NCBI GenBank assembly: GCA_964384025.1
Contig: CAYLJJ010000017.1
Location: forward strand, 14,295-78,294
DNA: 64,000 nt
Reading direction: 5' to 3'
DNA from: CAYLJJ01 sp964384025
Lineage (GTDB): Bacteria > Myxococcota_A > Bradymonadia > UBA7976 > UBA1532
Made by a program: the position numbers and the translations under genes. The notes beneath the pieces were generated by a model. It was not told the origin of the DNA, ran no database searches, and was given only the letters and a program-made list of their open reading frames with translations. Shown here piece by piece: positions 1 to 8,945 of the stretch (the first letter of the stretch is position 1; every line of letters starts with the position of its first letter).

Positions 1-729
1 TACCGCACTGTCAGGTAGAGGCAGCTCAAGGGGACTCTCGATGAGAGGGTTGAGGTCCTCTGGAGGATCATCAGCATCCAAGAGCTGCCAACGCACCTTC
101 CCGCCCTCATCCTGCCCCATCACCAAGAGATCATCATCTAGGGTGGAGAGCAGCGGTTTTCCTCTCAGGTTGAGGGTATAGCGCTCTACATTTTGATTTT
201 GGAGGAGATCCGCTTGGACCAAGCTGATGGGCTCTCCTTCAAGCGACCACGCCAGCCAGGGCACACCATTCACCGCTAAGGCTTCTAGAAAATCTGCGGG
301 CGTCTCACTGAGTTGAACCGCTTCATTGAGGCTGATATCAGAGGAGAAGATCTGCGCAAAGACTCCTCGAGCATCGCTCCAGATGAGATAGCTGGTATCC
401 TCTATACTGCTGAGGGCGATCTGTGCATCTCCAAACTCCGCTCCTGCCGTACCGCCGGCACCACCATCCACCGCAGCATCATCAACCATACCGCTATCAA
501 CCACGCCTGCAGTGCCGCTATCCACTCCACCCCCATCGACTTCACCCGCCGCGCCGCTGTCCACTTCGGGCGCTATACCATCAACCTCAGGCGCAGCGCC
601 GCTGCCCGCCTCGCCACCTCCAGCAGCCCCAGCGCTTCCCTGATCTGGGTCGATGGTAACCTCTTTCTGGCTGCCTTCATCACAGGCCCAAAGCCCAATT
701 AATGACACCGCGATGATCCAAACGCGCAT
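1..729 (-). CDS. Secreted lipoprotein, partial (C-terminus beyond left edge)
   Basis: The first 243 codons of a minus-strand gene are visible and the rest lies outside the window. The ATG at 729 has a strong GGAGGAGG site 7 bases upstream. Residues 1-16 form a lipoprotein signal ending in the lipobox L-W-A-C (Cys16), so the product should be lipid-anchored in the envelope. Residues about 17-95 are a low-complexity Gly/Ala/Asp linker with repeated VDGG/VDSG-like units, probably an extended stalk. From about residue 97 a globular part begins with repeated short segments such as YLIWSD and PWLAWS, suggesting beta-propeller-like blades. I do not recognise a family. The architecture (lipobox, acidic linker, globular domain) resembles the lipoprotein at the right edge of the window. 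Confidence 0.8.
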   Translation of the reverse strand, partial: MRVWIIAVSLIGLWACDEGSQKEVTIDPDQGSAGAAGGGEAGSGAAPEVDGIAPEVDSGAAGEVDGGGVDSGTAGVVDSGMVDDAAVDGGAGGTAGAEFGDAQIALSSIEDTSYLIWSDARGVFAQIFSSDISLNEAVQLSETPADFLEALAVNGVPWLAWSLEGEPISLVQADLLQNQNVERYTLNLRGKPLLSTLDDDLLVMGQDEGGKVRWQLLDADDPPEDLNPLIESPLELPLPDSAV

Positions 730-877
730 TTAAGAGCCTCCTCCTAAGTCGGGAGCGCAGGTTAGCAATGAGGAGCTTGTCAGCGCCATGGTAAGGGATT
801 TTCAAAAACCCGGACTTATTGAGAAGTTACCTTACTTCAAGCTAAATTCCTGATTTTTCTCCGCTTCTCTGTCGCCC

Positions 878-1126
878 AAAAAGAGCCGCACTCCCATCGG
901 AAGCGGCATTCAGGAGACCGTTTGCAAGACCCTCGTTGCTCAGCGTATGAAGTGCTCAGGCATGAGTTGGCGCCAGGAGAGAAGACAGGCCATTCTCCTC
1001 CTCCGTAGCCTCAGCCACAGCGGTCGCCAAGATGATGCCTGGAACGTTCTCAGGCCCGCTTTCCGCGTTGAGTTCGAAGTGGACAAGGACAGCACTCGGC
1101 TCAAGCCTCGGAGGCTTGCTGCCTGA
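878..1126 (+). pseudogene. C-terminal remnant of an ISKra4-like transposase
   Basis: An open stretch of 82 codons ending in TGA reads as the extreme C-terminus of an ISKra4-family transposase. It shows PIGSGIQETVCKTLV followed by QRMKCSGMSWRQ and ILLLRSLSHSGR; the family has P-I/V-G-S-G ... CK-x-L-V ... QRMx-x-SGM-x-W. A stop lies in frame just upstream (TGA at 851) and there is no N-terminal part or plausible start, so only the end of the element survives. The rest of the roughly 670-base stretch between the divergent genes (730-1400) contains nothing else I can recognise; 1127-1400 looks non-coding. The remnant sits directly upstream of an unusual AT-rich surface-protein region, consistent with past insertion or rearrangement there. 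Confidence 0.75.
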
Positions 1127-1400
1127 GAAGATCCGGCGCAGTGGAGCGGAGGAGGACCTTTTTCGGGCTACATCTCCCATGGCGGATGAGCACCCAAAGT
1201 GGTTGGCACCTCACCCACACCTCACCCGGATACTCTGCAGCATCAAAATAATTTTAGAGAACGACAAATTACAGTGGACACAGATGACTGTTCACGGGTC
1301 TACTTCTAAAAGCAGGCGTTCTTTCTGGGCTTCAGTTCGGCGCAGCGGGCTTCAAAAACGCTCCAAACCTAGTAGAATTTGGGTGGATAGGAGTATTGTG

Positions 1401-4400
1401 ATGATTTTCAAAACCTATTTGACTGTTATTTTATTAATCATAATGACTGGAGTTGTCAGTGCCCAGGACCGTTGTGGTACGGCACCTAGCATTGTACTTA
1501 ACGAACAGGTGATCTATCCCGATCCGGTAGACGACCTCTATCCTGACGGGTTTCCTTCGTGTTCAGGTAAGTCACTCAGAGGGCCTGAGGTCGCCTACCG
1601 ATTTGTACCGGAGTACACTTCAGGTTATCAGGTCTATTCTGATGGATTTGTTGAAGTACGCGAAGGAATATGCCAAGGTGAATGCAAGGGAGGTGATTAT
1701 TACAATAATTCGTTTTTCGCTCAGGCGGGTATACCATATTTTATCATCGTTGAAGGTGGAAATACAGTAAATGTGAAACTTTCACATGTTACCTGTGCGA
1801 GTCGCTGCGGAAGCAAAGGAGGGGAGAACTGCTACTGTGATTCTCTATGCCGCGATTACGATGACTGCTGCTCAAATTTCGGTGAGCAGTGTCTTGAACT
1901 AGAGGAGGACCGTCTAAACACCTATCAGCGTGTTGCGGGCAGCTTGGGTCTCGCCCAACCAACTTGGCGTGCTTCAATGGGTGGTATCGATGCAAGTGCC
2001 AATGGTGAGTTTGTGATCAGCGCTGGCGCTGGTGCACAGGGCCATCGGCTTTGGTATAGGGAAAATAGTCGCTATATTGAAACAACCCCAACAATGCTTC
2101 CCGATGAGTATGGACGTGAGCGTAAAGTTCATAACGCGATCTTTATAGATATGGATGGTGATGGGTATGATGATCTGTTGTTTCCTACTATCCAGGAGAG
2201 CAGCAGCCCACACGGGTATTTTTGGCGACCTGATCTTGATGCCTTTGATAGCGAATCATCCATAGATGGTTTTATATTTCCAAATGTAGATCTTGAGACT
2301 GACAACCATTCTCCGTTGCTTCGGGTCAATGATACCGCTGTTGGTGACTGGAATAGAGATGGTTTCCCTGATATTTTTCTTGCCCGTGGCTCATCAAGAA
2401 GCCGCCCAATAGATAATCAAATCTATGTGGGATTATTCATCGATAATGAACCAATTTCTGTTGATTTAGAGCTAAATCAGCATGGTTACTCGACATCCGC
2501 ACTTTTTATACCCAATTTTGTAATGCCTGGGTTTGGTGTATTTGTCTCTGCAGATGCAGCAACAGATGATTATAATGGCTATCTTTCCATCTATGCCTAT
2601 GGATATGATGGACTTGAGCGACGCATGTTCGATTTAGGTGACACAAAAGCGCAAACTATCGGGGCAATAGACTTAAACGGAGACAATCGACTTGATATCA
2701 TCGTTTTTGATGGTTACTCGACTGGAGGCGAGGCATATCGTATCAATATCCGAGGTGATTCTGAGGGCTATCCACTTTCTACTCAGTTGGCTGCTTGCCA
2801 ATATTGTTCTGAGGCTGCTGATTCGCATGTATGTAGCTACTTTAACGATGTGTGGTGGAACGAAACGGAATGCATGACTGGTTTGACTGATGTTGTTCCC
2901 AAACTGCAACATAAGATATTCCTCAACGATGGAGGGATAGACCTTCAGCCCCTCGAGCCTTTCGATGAGAATGGAGACTATGTGGATCTCTGGCCAGAAG
3001 TCTTGCGTGATCCATATCGCCGCATCGACGAAGCGACTCCCATCCTCGTCAATCATGGAATCGCGTGTGACGAAGACTCTGACTGTAGTGGAACTCAATG
3101 CATCGTTGGTGAGTGTGAACCCACAATGATGCTGTTCTTACACAGCGATGAAGCGACGATGTCTGATGAGTATGTACAGTCGGTTCATCTGGGTGTGCTG
3201 GAGCCAAAGGCCAACGGTGTTGGCCTACGTAATTGCCCGTTCATGGATCCGGGGCTTGATCGATCCGAACCACTCAAAAAGGCTCAACCTCGAGATCTTA
3301 ATGGGGACGGGGCAGAGGACCTGCTTCTGGCGTTTGACGCCCAACAGACAGTATATCGTGGCGATGATACGGGGTGTTTTCTGCCGGAATCACCCATGCC
3401 CATCGGTGAGACTCGTCGTAATGCCCAGTCAGTTCTACGCGATTTTGATGGTGACGGAGATCTGGATCTCTTCTCCGTCACTGGCGAAAACCCCGGCGAG
3501 GACCACCACCCTTTTAGAAGCCTCGATGTGCTGATGCTCAACGATGGCGAAGGCAATTTTACTGACTATTCGGTGTTGCTTCCAGATCATGAGGAGGACA
3601 CTGTCGGTTCTACCTTTGCGAGCCGAACCTCCCGAGGCGTGGTCGCAGAGGACTTTGACCAGGATGGTGATATCGATATCATTGTAACCCAATACTATAA
3701 TAAAATTTGCGATATAGATGGTGAATCATTCGCCAAAAGTGGTTCGTTTCGAGTGTATGAAAATAAGATATGGGAAATAGATCGGTTTGTTGACAGTACA
3801 AATGGAGATAATGGTCAGTGGTTCAAAAATATAGAGTTTGTCGACACAATGCTTGAGTGTAAGAATGCTATTGTTGCCTTGATCGCAGCTGGAGATCTGA
3901 ACGGTGATAGCTGGCTTGATCTTGTAGCTGTGACCCGGAAGGGAACAAACGTAGTATTTCTGAACTATTTTGAGCAAGGTGGTATCCCACTTCAAAAGTA
4001 TGAAAATCTAAATACAACTATACCTTCATTGCCAGAAGCTGGATCTAATAGATCAGAATTTGTGGTTGTTACAGATATGAATGTGCTTGATGTAGACGGT
4101 AATGGTCTTGATGATATCATCATTGCGGCTAATGACAGTGGGTCTATTGAAGGGGCTGCAGTATTTCTGAGTCATCTAGATGACAATGAAGATCTTTTCT
4201 GGAATAAAATAAGTCTTGAACGAACTATTGAAGAAAGGCTTTTAGCTGGATTGGTTGTAGGCGATGTCACTGGTGATAGTCGACCAGATGTCATTTTAGC
4301 AACTTCAGCGGGTGATGACACTTATCCGAATCTAGATGGAGCTTTTATATACAAAAATTTATGTGCTAGGGACAATGATACTGCCGTTGATTGGACATGT

Positions 4401-4955
4401 GCCTTTAAAAAACCTGATCTATGTGGCGAAGATGATCATCCCTGCATATGCCCTAGTGATGTTTGCCCACAGGGATCATATTGTGATATAGAAACAGGGG
4501 AATGTATTCTTGATAAAGAACATTTTCACTCAATTTGCTGTACTGATAAAACTTTTGAATCCTGCGAGTCACATGCCTGCTATTATGAATATATAGAAGA
4601 TTACGAATATTGTCGCAGCAAATGTGAAGATATAACCGGCATATCAGGTCAATTTTTTGTTGATGCATTACTTAATAAAGTTGTATTTGAAGGTGTCATT
4701 CACTTAGGTGTTCCTACTGTGCATGAGATTTTGATTTATGTCAACAATGGTTCAGTGGATAATGATATATCTTTTAGTTCGCCGATCAGGTTGGGACGAG
4801 AAGCATTATTTCATGGAAATGTCCCAAATGCGCTTGCATTGGCAGATGTTAATAATGATGGTCGCCGAGATCTTATTTTTCCAATTTATTCTCCAGGTTT
4901 GGAATCAAATGCTTATCGAAACTATACAGTATTTGATACTATAAGCGCCTTTTAG
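1401..4955 (+). CDS. Secreted VCBS/FG-GAP repeat protein with somatomedin-B-like module
   Basis: A large exported protein of 1184 residues. The ATG at 1401 is chosen because it opens a clear signal peptide (hydrophobic residues 7-20, cleavage near VSA-QD) and has a TAGGAG-type site upstream; the longer open frame back to 1032 has no coding character. Residues about 129-161 hold eight cysteines in the somatomedin-B spacing (C-x3-C-x8-C-x-C-x3-C-x5-CC-x5-C, with CYCDSLCRDYDDCC), rare in bacteria. About ten VCBS/FG-GAP units follow between residues 240 and 1160, each with a calcium-loop motif such as DMDGDGYDD, DFDGDGDLD or DLNGDGAED. A second Cys-rich stretch lies near residues 1010-1075. Expected to fold as beta-propellers on the cell surface. 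The reading frame appears broken at its 3-prime end (see next entry). AT content is clearly higher than in the flanking housekeeping genes. Confidence 0.82.
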   Translation: MIFKTYLTVILLIIMTGVVSAQDRCGTAPSIVLNEQVIYPDPVDDLYPDGFPSCSGKSLRGPEVAYRFVPEYTSGYQVYSDGFVEVREGICQGECKGGDYYNNSFFAQAGIPYFIIVEGGNTVNVKLSHVTCASRCGSKGGENCYCDSLCRDYDDCCSNFGEQCLELEEDRLNTYQRVAGSLGLAQPTWRASMGGIDASANGEFVISAGAGAQGHRLWYRENSRYIETTPTMLPDEYGRERKVHNAIFIDMDGDGYDDLLFPTIQESSSPHGYFWRPDLDAFDSESSIDGFIFPNVDLETDNHSPLLRVNDTAVGDWNRDGFPDIFLARGSSRSRPIDNQIYVGLFIDNEPISVDLELNQHGYSTSALFIPNFVMPGFGVFVSADAATDDYNGYLSIYAYGYDGLERRMFDLGDTKAQTIGAIDLNGDNRLDIIVFDGYSTGGEAYRINIRGDSEGYPLSTQLAACQYCSEAADSHVCSYFNDVWWNETECMTGLTDVVPKLQHKIFLNDGGIDLQPLEPFDENGDYVDLWPEVLRDPYRRIDEATPILVNHGIACDEDSDCSGTQCIVGECEPTMMLFLHSDEATMSDEYVQSVHLGVLEPKANGVGLRNCPFMDPGLDRSEPLKKAQPRDLNGDGAEDLLLAFDAQQTVYRGDDTGCFLPESPMPIGETRRNAQSVLRDFDGDGDLDLFSVTGENPGEDHHPFRSLDVLMLNDGEGNFTDYSVLLPDHEEDTVGSTFASRTSRGVVAEDFDQDGDIDIIVTQYYNKICDIDGESFAKSGSFRVYENKIWEIDRFVDSTNGDNGQWFKNIEFVDTMLECKNAIVALIAAGDLNGDSWLDLVAVTRKGTNVVFLNYFEQGGIPLQKYENLNTTIPSLPEAGSNRSEFVVVTDMNVLDVDGNGLDDIIIAANDSGSIEGAAVFLSHLDDNEDLFWNKISLERTIEERLLAGLVVGDVTGDSRPDVILATSAGDDTYPNLDGAFIYKNLCARDNDTAVDWTCAFKKPDLCGEDDHPCICPSDVCPQGSYCDIETGECILDKEHFHSICCTDKTFESCESHACYYEYIEDYEYCRSKCEDITGISGQFFVDALLNKVVFEGVIHLGVPTVHEILIYVNNGSVDNDISFSSPIRLGREALFHGNVPNALALADVNNDGRRDLIFPIYSPGLESNAYRNYTVFDTISAF

Positions 4956-5185
4956 GTCGATGGCGATATAAATATCGCAGCTCTGATCAGATACTACTCA
5001 ATCCAGGGTGGGATTCTAGCACTCATTCATTTTCTAGCGCATGGACCGAAGCAAATATACCTGAAGACACCGGAAAATCGTATGGTATTGTAGTTGGTGA
5101 TGTTAATAAGGATCCATTGCCTGAAATTATCAAGGTTGGAGAGAGCCGATTCTCGATTTGGTCTCATCCGCCAGTGTATGAATAG
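4937..5185 (+). pseudogene. Frameshifted continuation of the upstream VCBS protein
   Basis: Immediately around the stop of the upstream gene, the frame one base back is open from 4937 to a TAG at 5183-5185. It continues the same kind of protein: GRWRYKYRSSDQ, then a further VCBS unit SYGIVVGDVNKDPLPE and a terminal IWSHPPVYE. There is no start codon or ribosome binding site of its own. The simplest reading is a one-base deletion between 4937 and 4953 that truncates an ancestral protein of about 1261 residues. A sequencing error or ribosomal frameshifting are alternatives that the sequence cannot separate. Confidence 0.65.
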
Positions 5186-5234
5186 CCTAATAGATATTGG
5201 ATTGTCTAAATTTAACATTATTGGAGGTGATTTC

Positions 5235-7992
5235 GTGAATATATTAAGAACAACCTTAGGTGTACTCATCTGGTTGATCTGGTTTCCTGTGTCAGCGCTG
5301 GAAATCATACCTCAGTTTGTAGAACCGATAGAACCAGAAGCAAGGATTCTTCTCGAAATACAGAGAACATCAGGGGATAAGTACGCTTTTGTTGAAGATA
5401 CAGATGGTATAATTAAAGGATTAAATCTGAGTGAATTATTGTTTGTAAGTTTCGAGCATGGAATAGTTCGTATACTTCCATTAAATGGAGATGAGTTTAT
5501 CTTACACGTAAATTTGAGCAAAAGCTCCGAAAAACCGCATTTTAAAGACTCGAAACAAGCTTATTTGGAAAACAATACTGTTTTTTTTCATAGAAACTAT
5601 GTATCAGATTGGTATCGCAATGGTCCACTCGGGCTTCAGCATGGGTTCATTATAAATAGCGCTAACATTGAAAATTTCAACCAAGACAAAACTATAACTA
5701 TAGAAATCTTAATAAATGGCCCCTATGATCTTCGATTGGATATCGATGGATGTATCTACCTTGAAGGGCGCAAAGTGCTTAAATATTGCGATCTTTTCAC
5801 ATGGGATTCAACCGGAAAGCCGATAAATTCTCATTTATCAGTATCTAATGATCGTATTGCAATAATTATAGACCAAACAGACGCACAATATCCGATCTAT
5901 ATTGATCCTATACTTTCCATGGCTCAACAAGTTGGATCTGATGATTTAGAAGGATGGGATAATTTTGGATCTTCAGTTGCGATGGATAATGAAGTCGCGA
6001 TTATTGGAGTACCATCGCTCGAGCAGATTGAGCAAATGGGGAGACCAGGAAAAGCTTATATTTATCGAAAAATCGATAGTTTCTGGCAAGAGGAAGCGTT
6101 ATTGGCCGCAAACATGCCCATTCCGAACGAAATGTTTGGCTTTTCAGTAAGTATTGATGATGATATCGCGGTTATTGGCGCACCATCGGAGAGCTATCAA
6201 AATGATGGTGTGATATACGTTTTTAAAAAGTCTGATGTTGGATGGATACAGCACTCTAGATTAGCCATTGATCTTGGCGGAGTTTCAATTGGTTATGATG
6301 TATTGATAAATGAAGAGCGCATTTTAGCGCCAGATACTGCGGGGAACAGGGTTTTTGTCTACGAAAATACAGATGACATTTGGCAAATCGAACATATACT
6401 TACCCCAAGTATTCCAAATATATATTTTGGGTCCAGTGTAGCAATTCATGATAATATTATCGCTGTAGGCAGCAGGGATACATCTCCACATTTAGATCGA
6501 AGAGGGCGCGTATTTATCTTCAAACATACCCAGGCTGGCTGGATCGAAGAAACAATATTGACTACTCCAGAGGGAACCCCGGTTGGGGATGCTTTCGGAT
6601 GGGCAATTACGTTTGCTGGCGACAAATTGGTCGTAGGGAGCCCCGAACCTGGTCTTCCTTATCAATGGGGGACGGGAAACGTCTATATTTTCGAACAAAC
6701 AGATGGTATTTGGCGCATTGATGCTCAAATTGAAGCCGAAGATGCCGTAATCAATAGTCGATTCGGTCGATCCGTTGCTGCTGATGCTTCAACTATCGTA
6801 GTTGGAGCACAATTTGCGGGAAATAATTCATCTGGAGGAGCATATGTCTTTTATAGAACAGTAAATGGTTGGGAACAGGAATATAAATTGGCTCCTCGAG
6901 GAAATCCTGTCGGTCTCGGCTATGGGGCTGTTGCATATAGTGACGGCATTGTATTATTAGGTGCTAGAACTGATGATGTTGGTGCAGAAGACACAGGTTC
7001 TGCCTTTTTCTTCGATCTTGAAGACTATGACCTTGATAGAGTGCAAAATGGCAATGATAACTGTCCATTGGTGCCAAATATAGAGCAAACAAATTTGGAT
7101 GGTGATACTACAGGCGATGTCTGTGATGACTGCCCAGAGGATGCATTGAAATCGTCACCTGGCGCCTGTGGTTGTGGCGTTCCAGACACAGATGCCAATG
7201 GCAATGGAATCATAGATTGTGAAGAGCCTTGTCCAGATATATCAGACTGTGACTGTGGCGTGGTAGAACTCGACACCGACGATGATGGGATTTCAGACTG
7301 CGCTGATGGCTGTCCAATGGATCCAGGTAAGTCTGAGCCGGGTGTTTGTGGTTGTGGTGTCATCGATGAAGATACCGATGCTGATGGCAGCGCAGACTGC
7401 GTGGACGAATGTCCAGAAGACCGCGCCAAGATACAGCCATTGCAATGTGGCTGTGGTGTCAGCGAAGAGGATATAGATCGCGACGGGATAGCCAATTGCA
7501 ACGATCTTTGCCCCCTAGATCCACAAAAAAGCGTTCCAGGAACCTGTGGTTGCGGTGTTGTCGATCTAGATACTGACATGGATGGTGTCTTCGACTGCGA
7601 TGATCGCTGCCCTGAGGATCCTGAGAAGGTCGTCCTTGGTCTCTGCGGCTGTGGTATTCCTGACACCGACACCGACACCGACGAAACACCAGACTGTATC
7701 GACATCTGCGCCGAAGATGCCAACAAGATCGAGCCAGGTCTCTGTGGCTGTGGGCAGTCAGATATCGACAGCGATCTCGACGATATCGTGGACTGCTTCG
7801 ACGGATGTCCAGAGGATGCAGAGAAAGTTGAGCCAGGGCAATGTGGTTGTGGCACCGCCGATATAGACAGTGATGGTGATGGTGTGCCCAATTGCCATGA
7901 TGCTTGTGCTGAGAACCCAAATGAATTTGAGCCAGGTGAGTGCGGCTGTGGTATCCCTGACACCGACAGTGACGATGATGGCATTCCTGATT
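5235..7992 (+). CDS. Integrin-like FG-GAP propeller and TSP3-like repeat protein, N-terminal part
   Basis: N-terminal part (about 919 residues) of a giant surface protein interrupted by the assembly gap. The GTG at 5235 is preceded by a near-perfect GGAGGTGA and opens a signal peptide (hydrophobic VLIWLIWFPVSA). Residues about 230-590 contain integrin-alpha-like FG-GAP repeats: FGSSVAMDNEVAIIGVP, FGFSVSIDDDIAVIGAP, then YIYRK/VFIFK endings in each blade, which predicts a seven-bladed beta-propeller. From about residue 600 a thrombospondin-type-3-like region starts (DNCPLVPN, GDVCDDCPED) and becomes a run of about nine 33-residue units with the core CGCGxxDxDxDxDGxxDC. Asp-rich loops suggest calcium binding. 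The C-terminal part follows the gap at 8093. AT-rich in its first half, like the gene before it. Confidence 0.8.
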
Positions 7993-8092
7993 NNNNNNNN
8001 NNNNNNNNNNNNNNNNNNNNNNNNNNNNNNNNNNNNNNNNNNNNNNNNNNNNNNNNNNNNNNNNNNNNNNNNNNNNNNNNNNNNNNNNNNNN
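7993..8092. other. Assembly gap of 100 Ns
   Basis: Exactly 100 Ns, a usual placeholder for a scaffold gap of unknown size. Both edges lie in the same tandem repeat: the sequence before the gap (ECGCGIPDTDSDDDGIPD) recurs identically just after it. The assembler therefore probably failed on near-identical 198-base units. The change of reading frame across the Ns carries no meaning. Confidence 0.98.
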
Positions 8093-8488
8093 GTCCAAAT
8101 GATGCGGCTCAGGTTGAATCGGGCGAGTGCGGCTGTGGTATCCCTGACACCGACAGTGACGATGATGGCATTCCTGATTGCCACGACGGCTGTGCAACTG
8201 ACCATACCAAAATAGACCCAGGCATCTGCGGCTGTAATATCCCCGATACCGATAGCGATAGTGATGGCACAGCTGATTGCAATGATGAATGTCCAAATGA
8301 TGCGGCTCAGGTTGAATCGGGCGAGTGCGGCTGTGGTATCCCTGATACCGACAGTGACGATGATGGCATTCCTGATTGCCACGACGGCTGCGCAAATGAC
8401 CATACCAAAATAGACCCAGGCATCTGCGGCTGCAATATCCCCGATACCGATAGCGACAGTGATGGCACAGCTGACTGCAATGATGGGT
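8093..8488 (+). repeat. Two tandem 198-base units inside the TSP3-like gene
   Basis: Units start at 8093 and 8291 and a degenerate third copy begins at 8489, each opening with gtccaaa. The unit encodes 66 residues, i.e. two 33-residue Cys/Asp-rich repeats. The two full units differ at only a few bases. The unit also matches the bases immediately left of the gap, so the true copy number is higher than shown. Confidence 0.92.
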
Positions 8489-8709
8489 GTCCAAACGATG
8501 TTGACAAGACCGTGGCTCAGCGATGTGGCTGTGGCGCGTCGGAGGGTGACTGCGAGCAGCCCCGACCAGGAATCGACATGGGTCCTGATGTTGACGACAA
8601 TGACAGAGATGGTGGTTGCAGTGTACAACGCAGTCCAGGGCGCCCATCTGTCTTGCTTCTCGCCTTACTGCTTCTATGCCTCCGACAAAAGAAAGGAGGC
8701 AGAGAATGA
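8093..8709 (+). CDS. TSP3-like repeat protein, C-terminal part with MYXO-CTERM-like tail
   Basis: C-terminal 205 codons of the gene that begins at 5235, open from the gap edge to TGA at 8709. It holds two nearly identical 66-residue units (each two 33-residue TSP3-like repeats with CGCGIPDTDSDDDGIPDC and CGCNIPDTDSDSDG), one partial repeat and an acidic spacer. The end is GGCSVQ, a hydrophobic stretch PSVLLLALLLLCL and a basic tail RQKKGGRE. A Cys-containing turn, a membrane segment and an Arg/Lys cluster match the layout of MYXO-CTERM sorting signals, known for surface anchoring in myxobacteria. The protein is therefore probably processed and anchored at the outer surface (inference). Confidence 0.8.
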
Positions 8710-8945
8710 CTCCATATGAAGCATCTTGGACGAGGCAAACTTGAGCGCACCACAATACAGAAGCTTAAACTTCAGGATCTTGGCAGGAGAAGGGGTTTGG
8801 AGTTGAGGTGGATGCGGTCTTAACCTTGGCTATCAACCGGATTTAGATGCGGTTGCTCTGCCTTTAGAAGGGAGCTTGGTTGTGCTTCCAAATCTGCATC
8901 GATACTCTGGCTGAGCACAGGTTGAGAGGATCAGGAGAAAACTCT

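Noticed and set aside
1032..1400. Longer start for the VCBS protein
   Set aside because: It crosses the transposase remnant in another frame and has no coding character; the signal peptide begins at 1401.
5094..5234. Earlier start for the FG-GAP/TSP3-like gene
   Set aside because: It overlaps the frameshifted tail of the previous gene; GTG 5235 has a near-perfect ribosome binding site and opens the signal peptide.
7100..8500. CRISPR-like regular repeats
   Set aside because: The repeats are contiguous, in frame and protein-coding without unique spacers; no cas gene is nearby.
7025..8755. Long open frames on the minus strand opposite the TSP3-like repeats
   Set aside because: They mirror the periodic Cys/Asp codons of the plus-strand repeats; the plus strand has a signal peptide, propeller repeats and a sorting-like tail.
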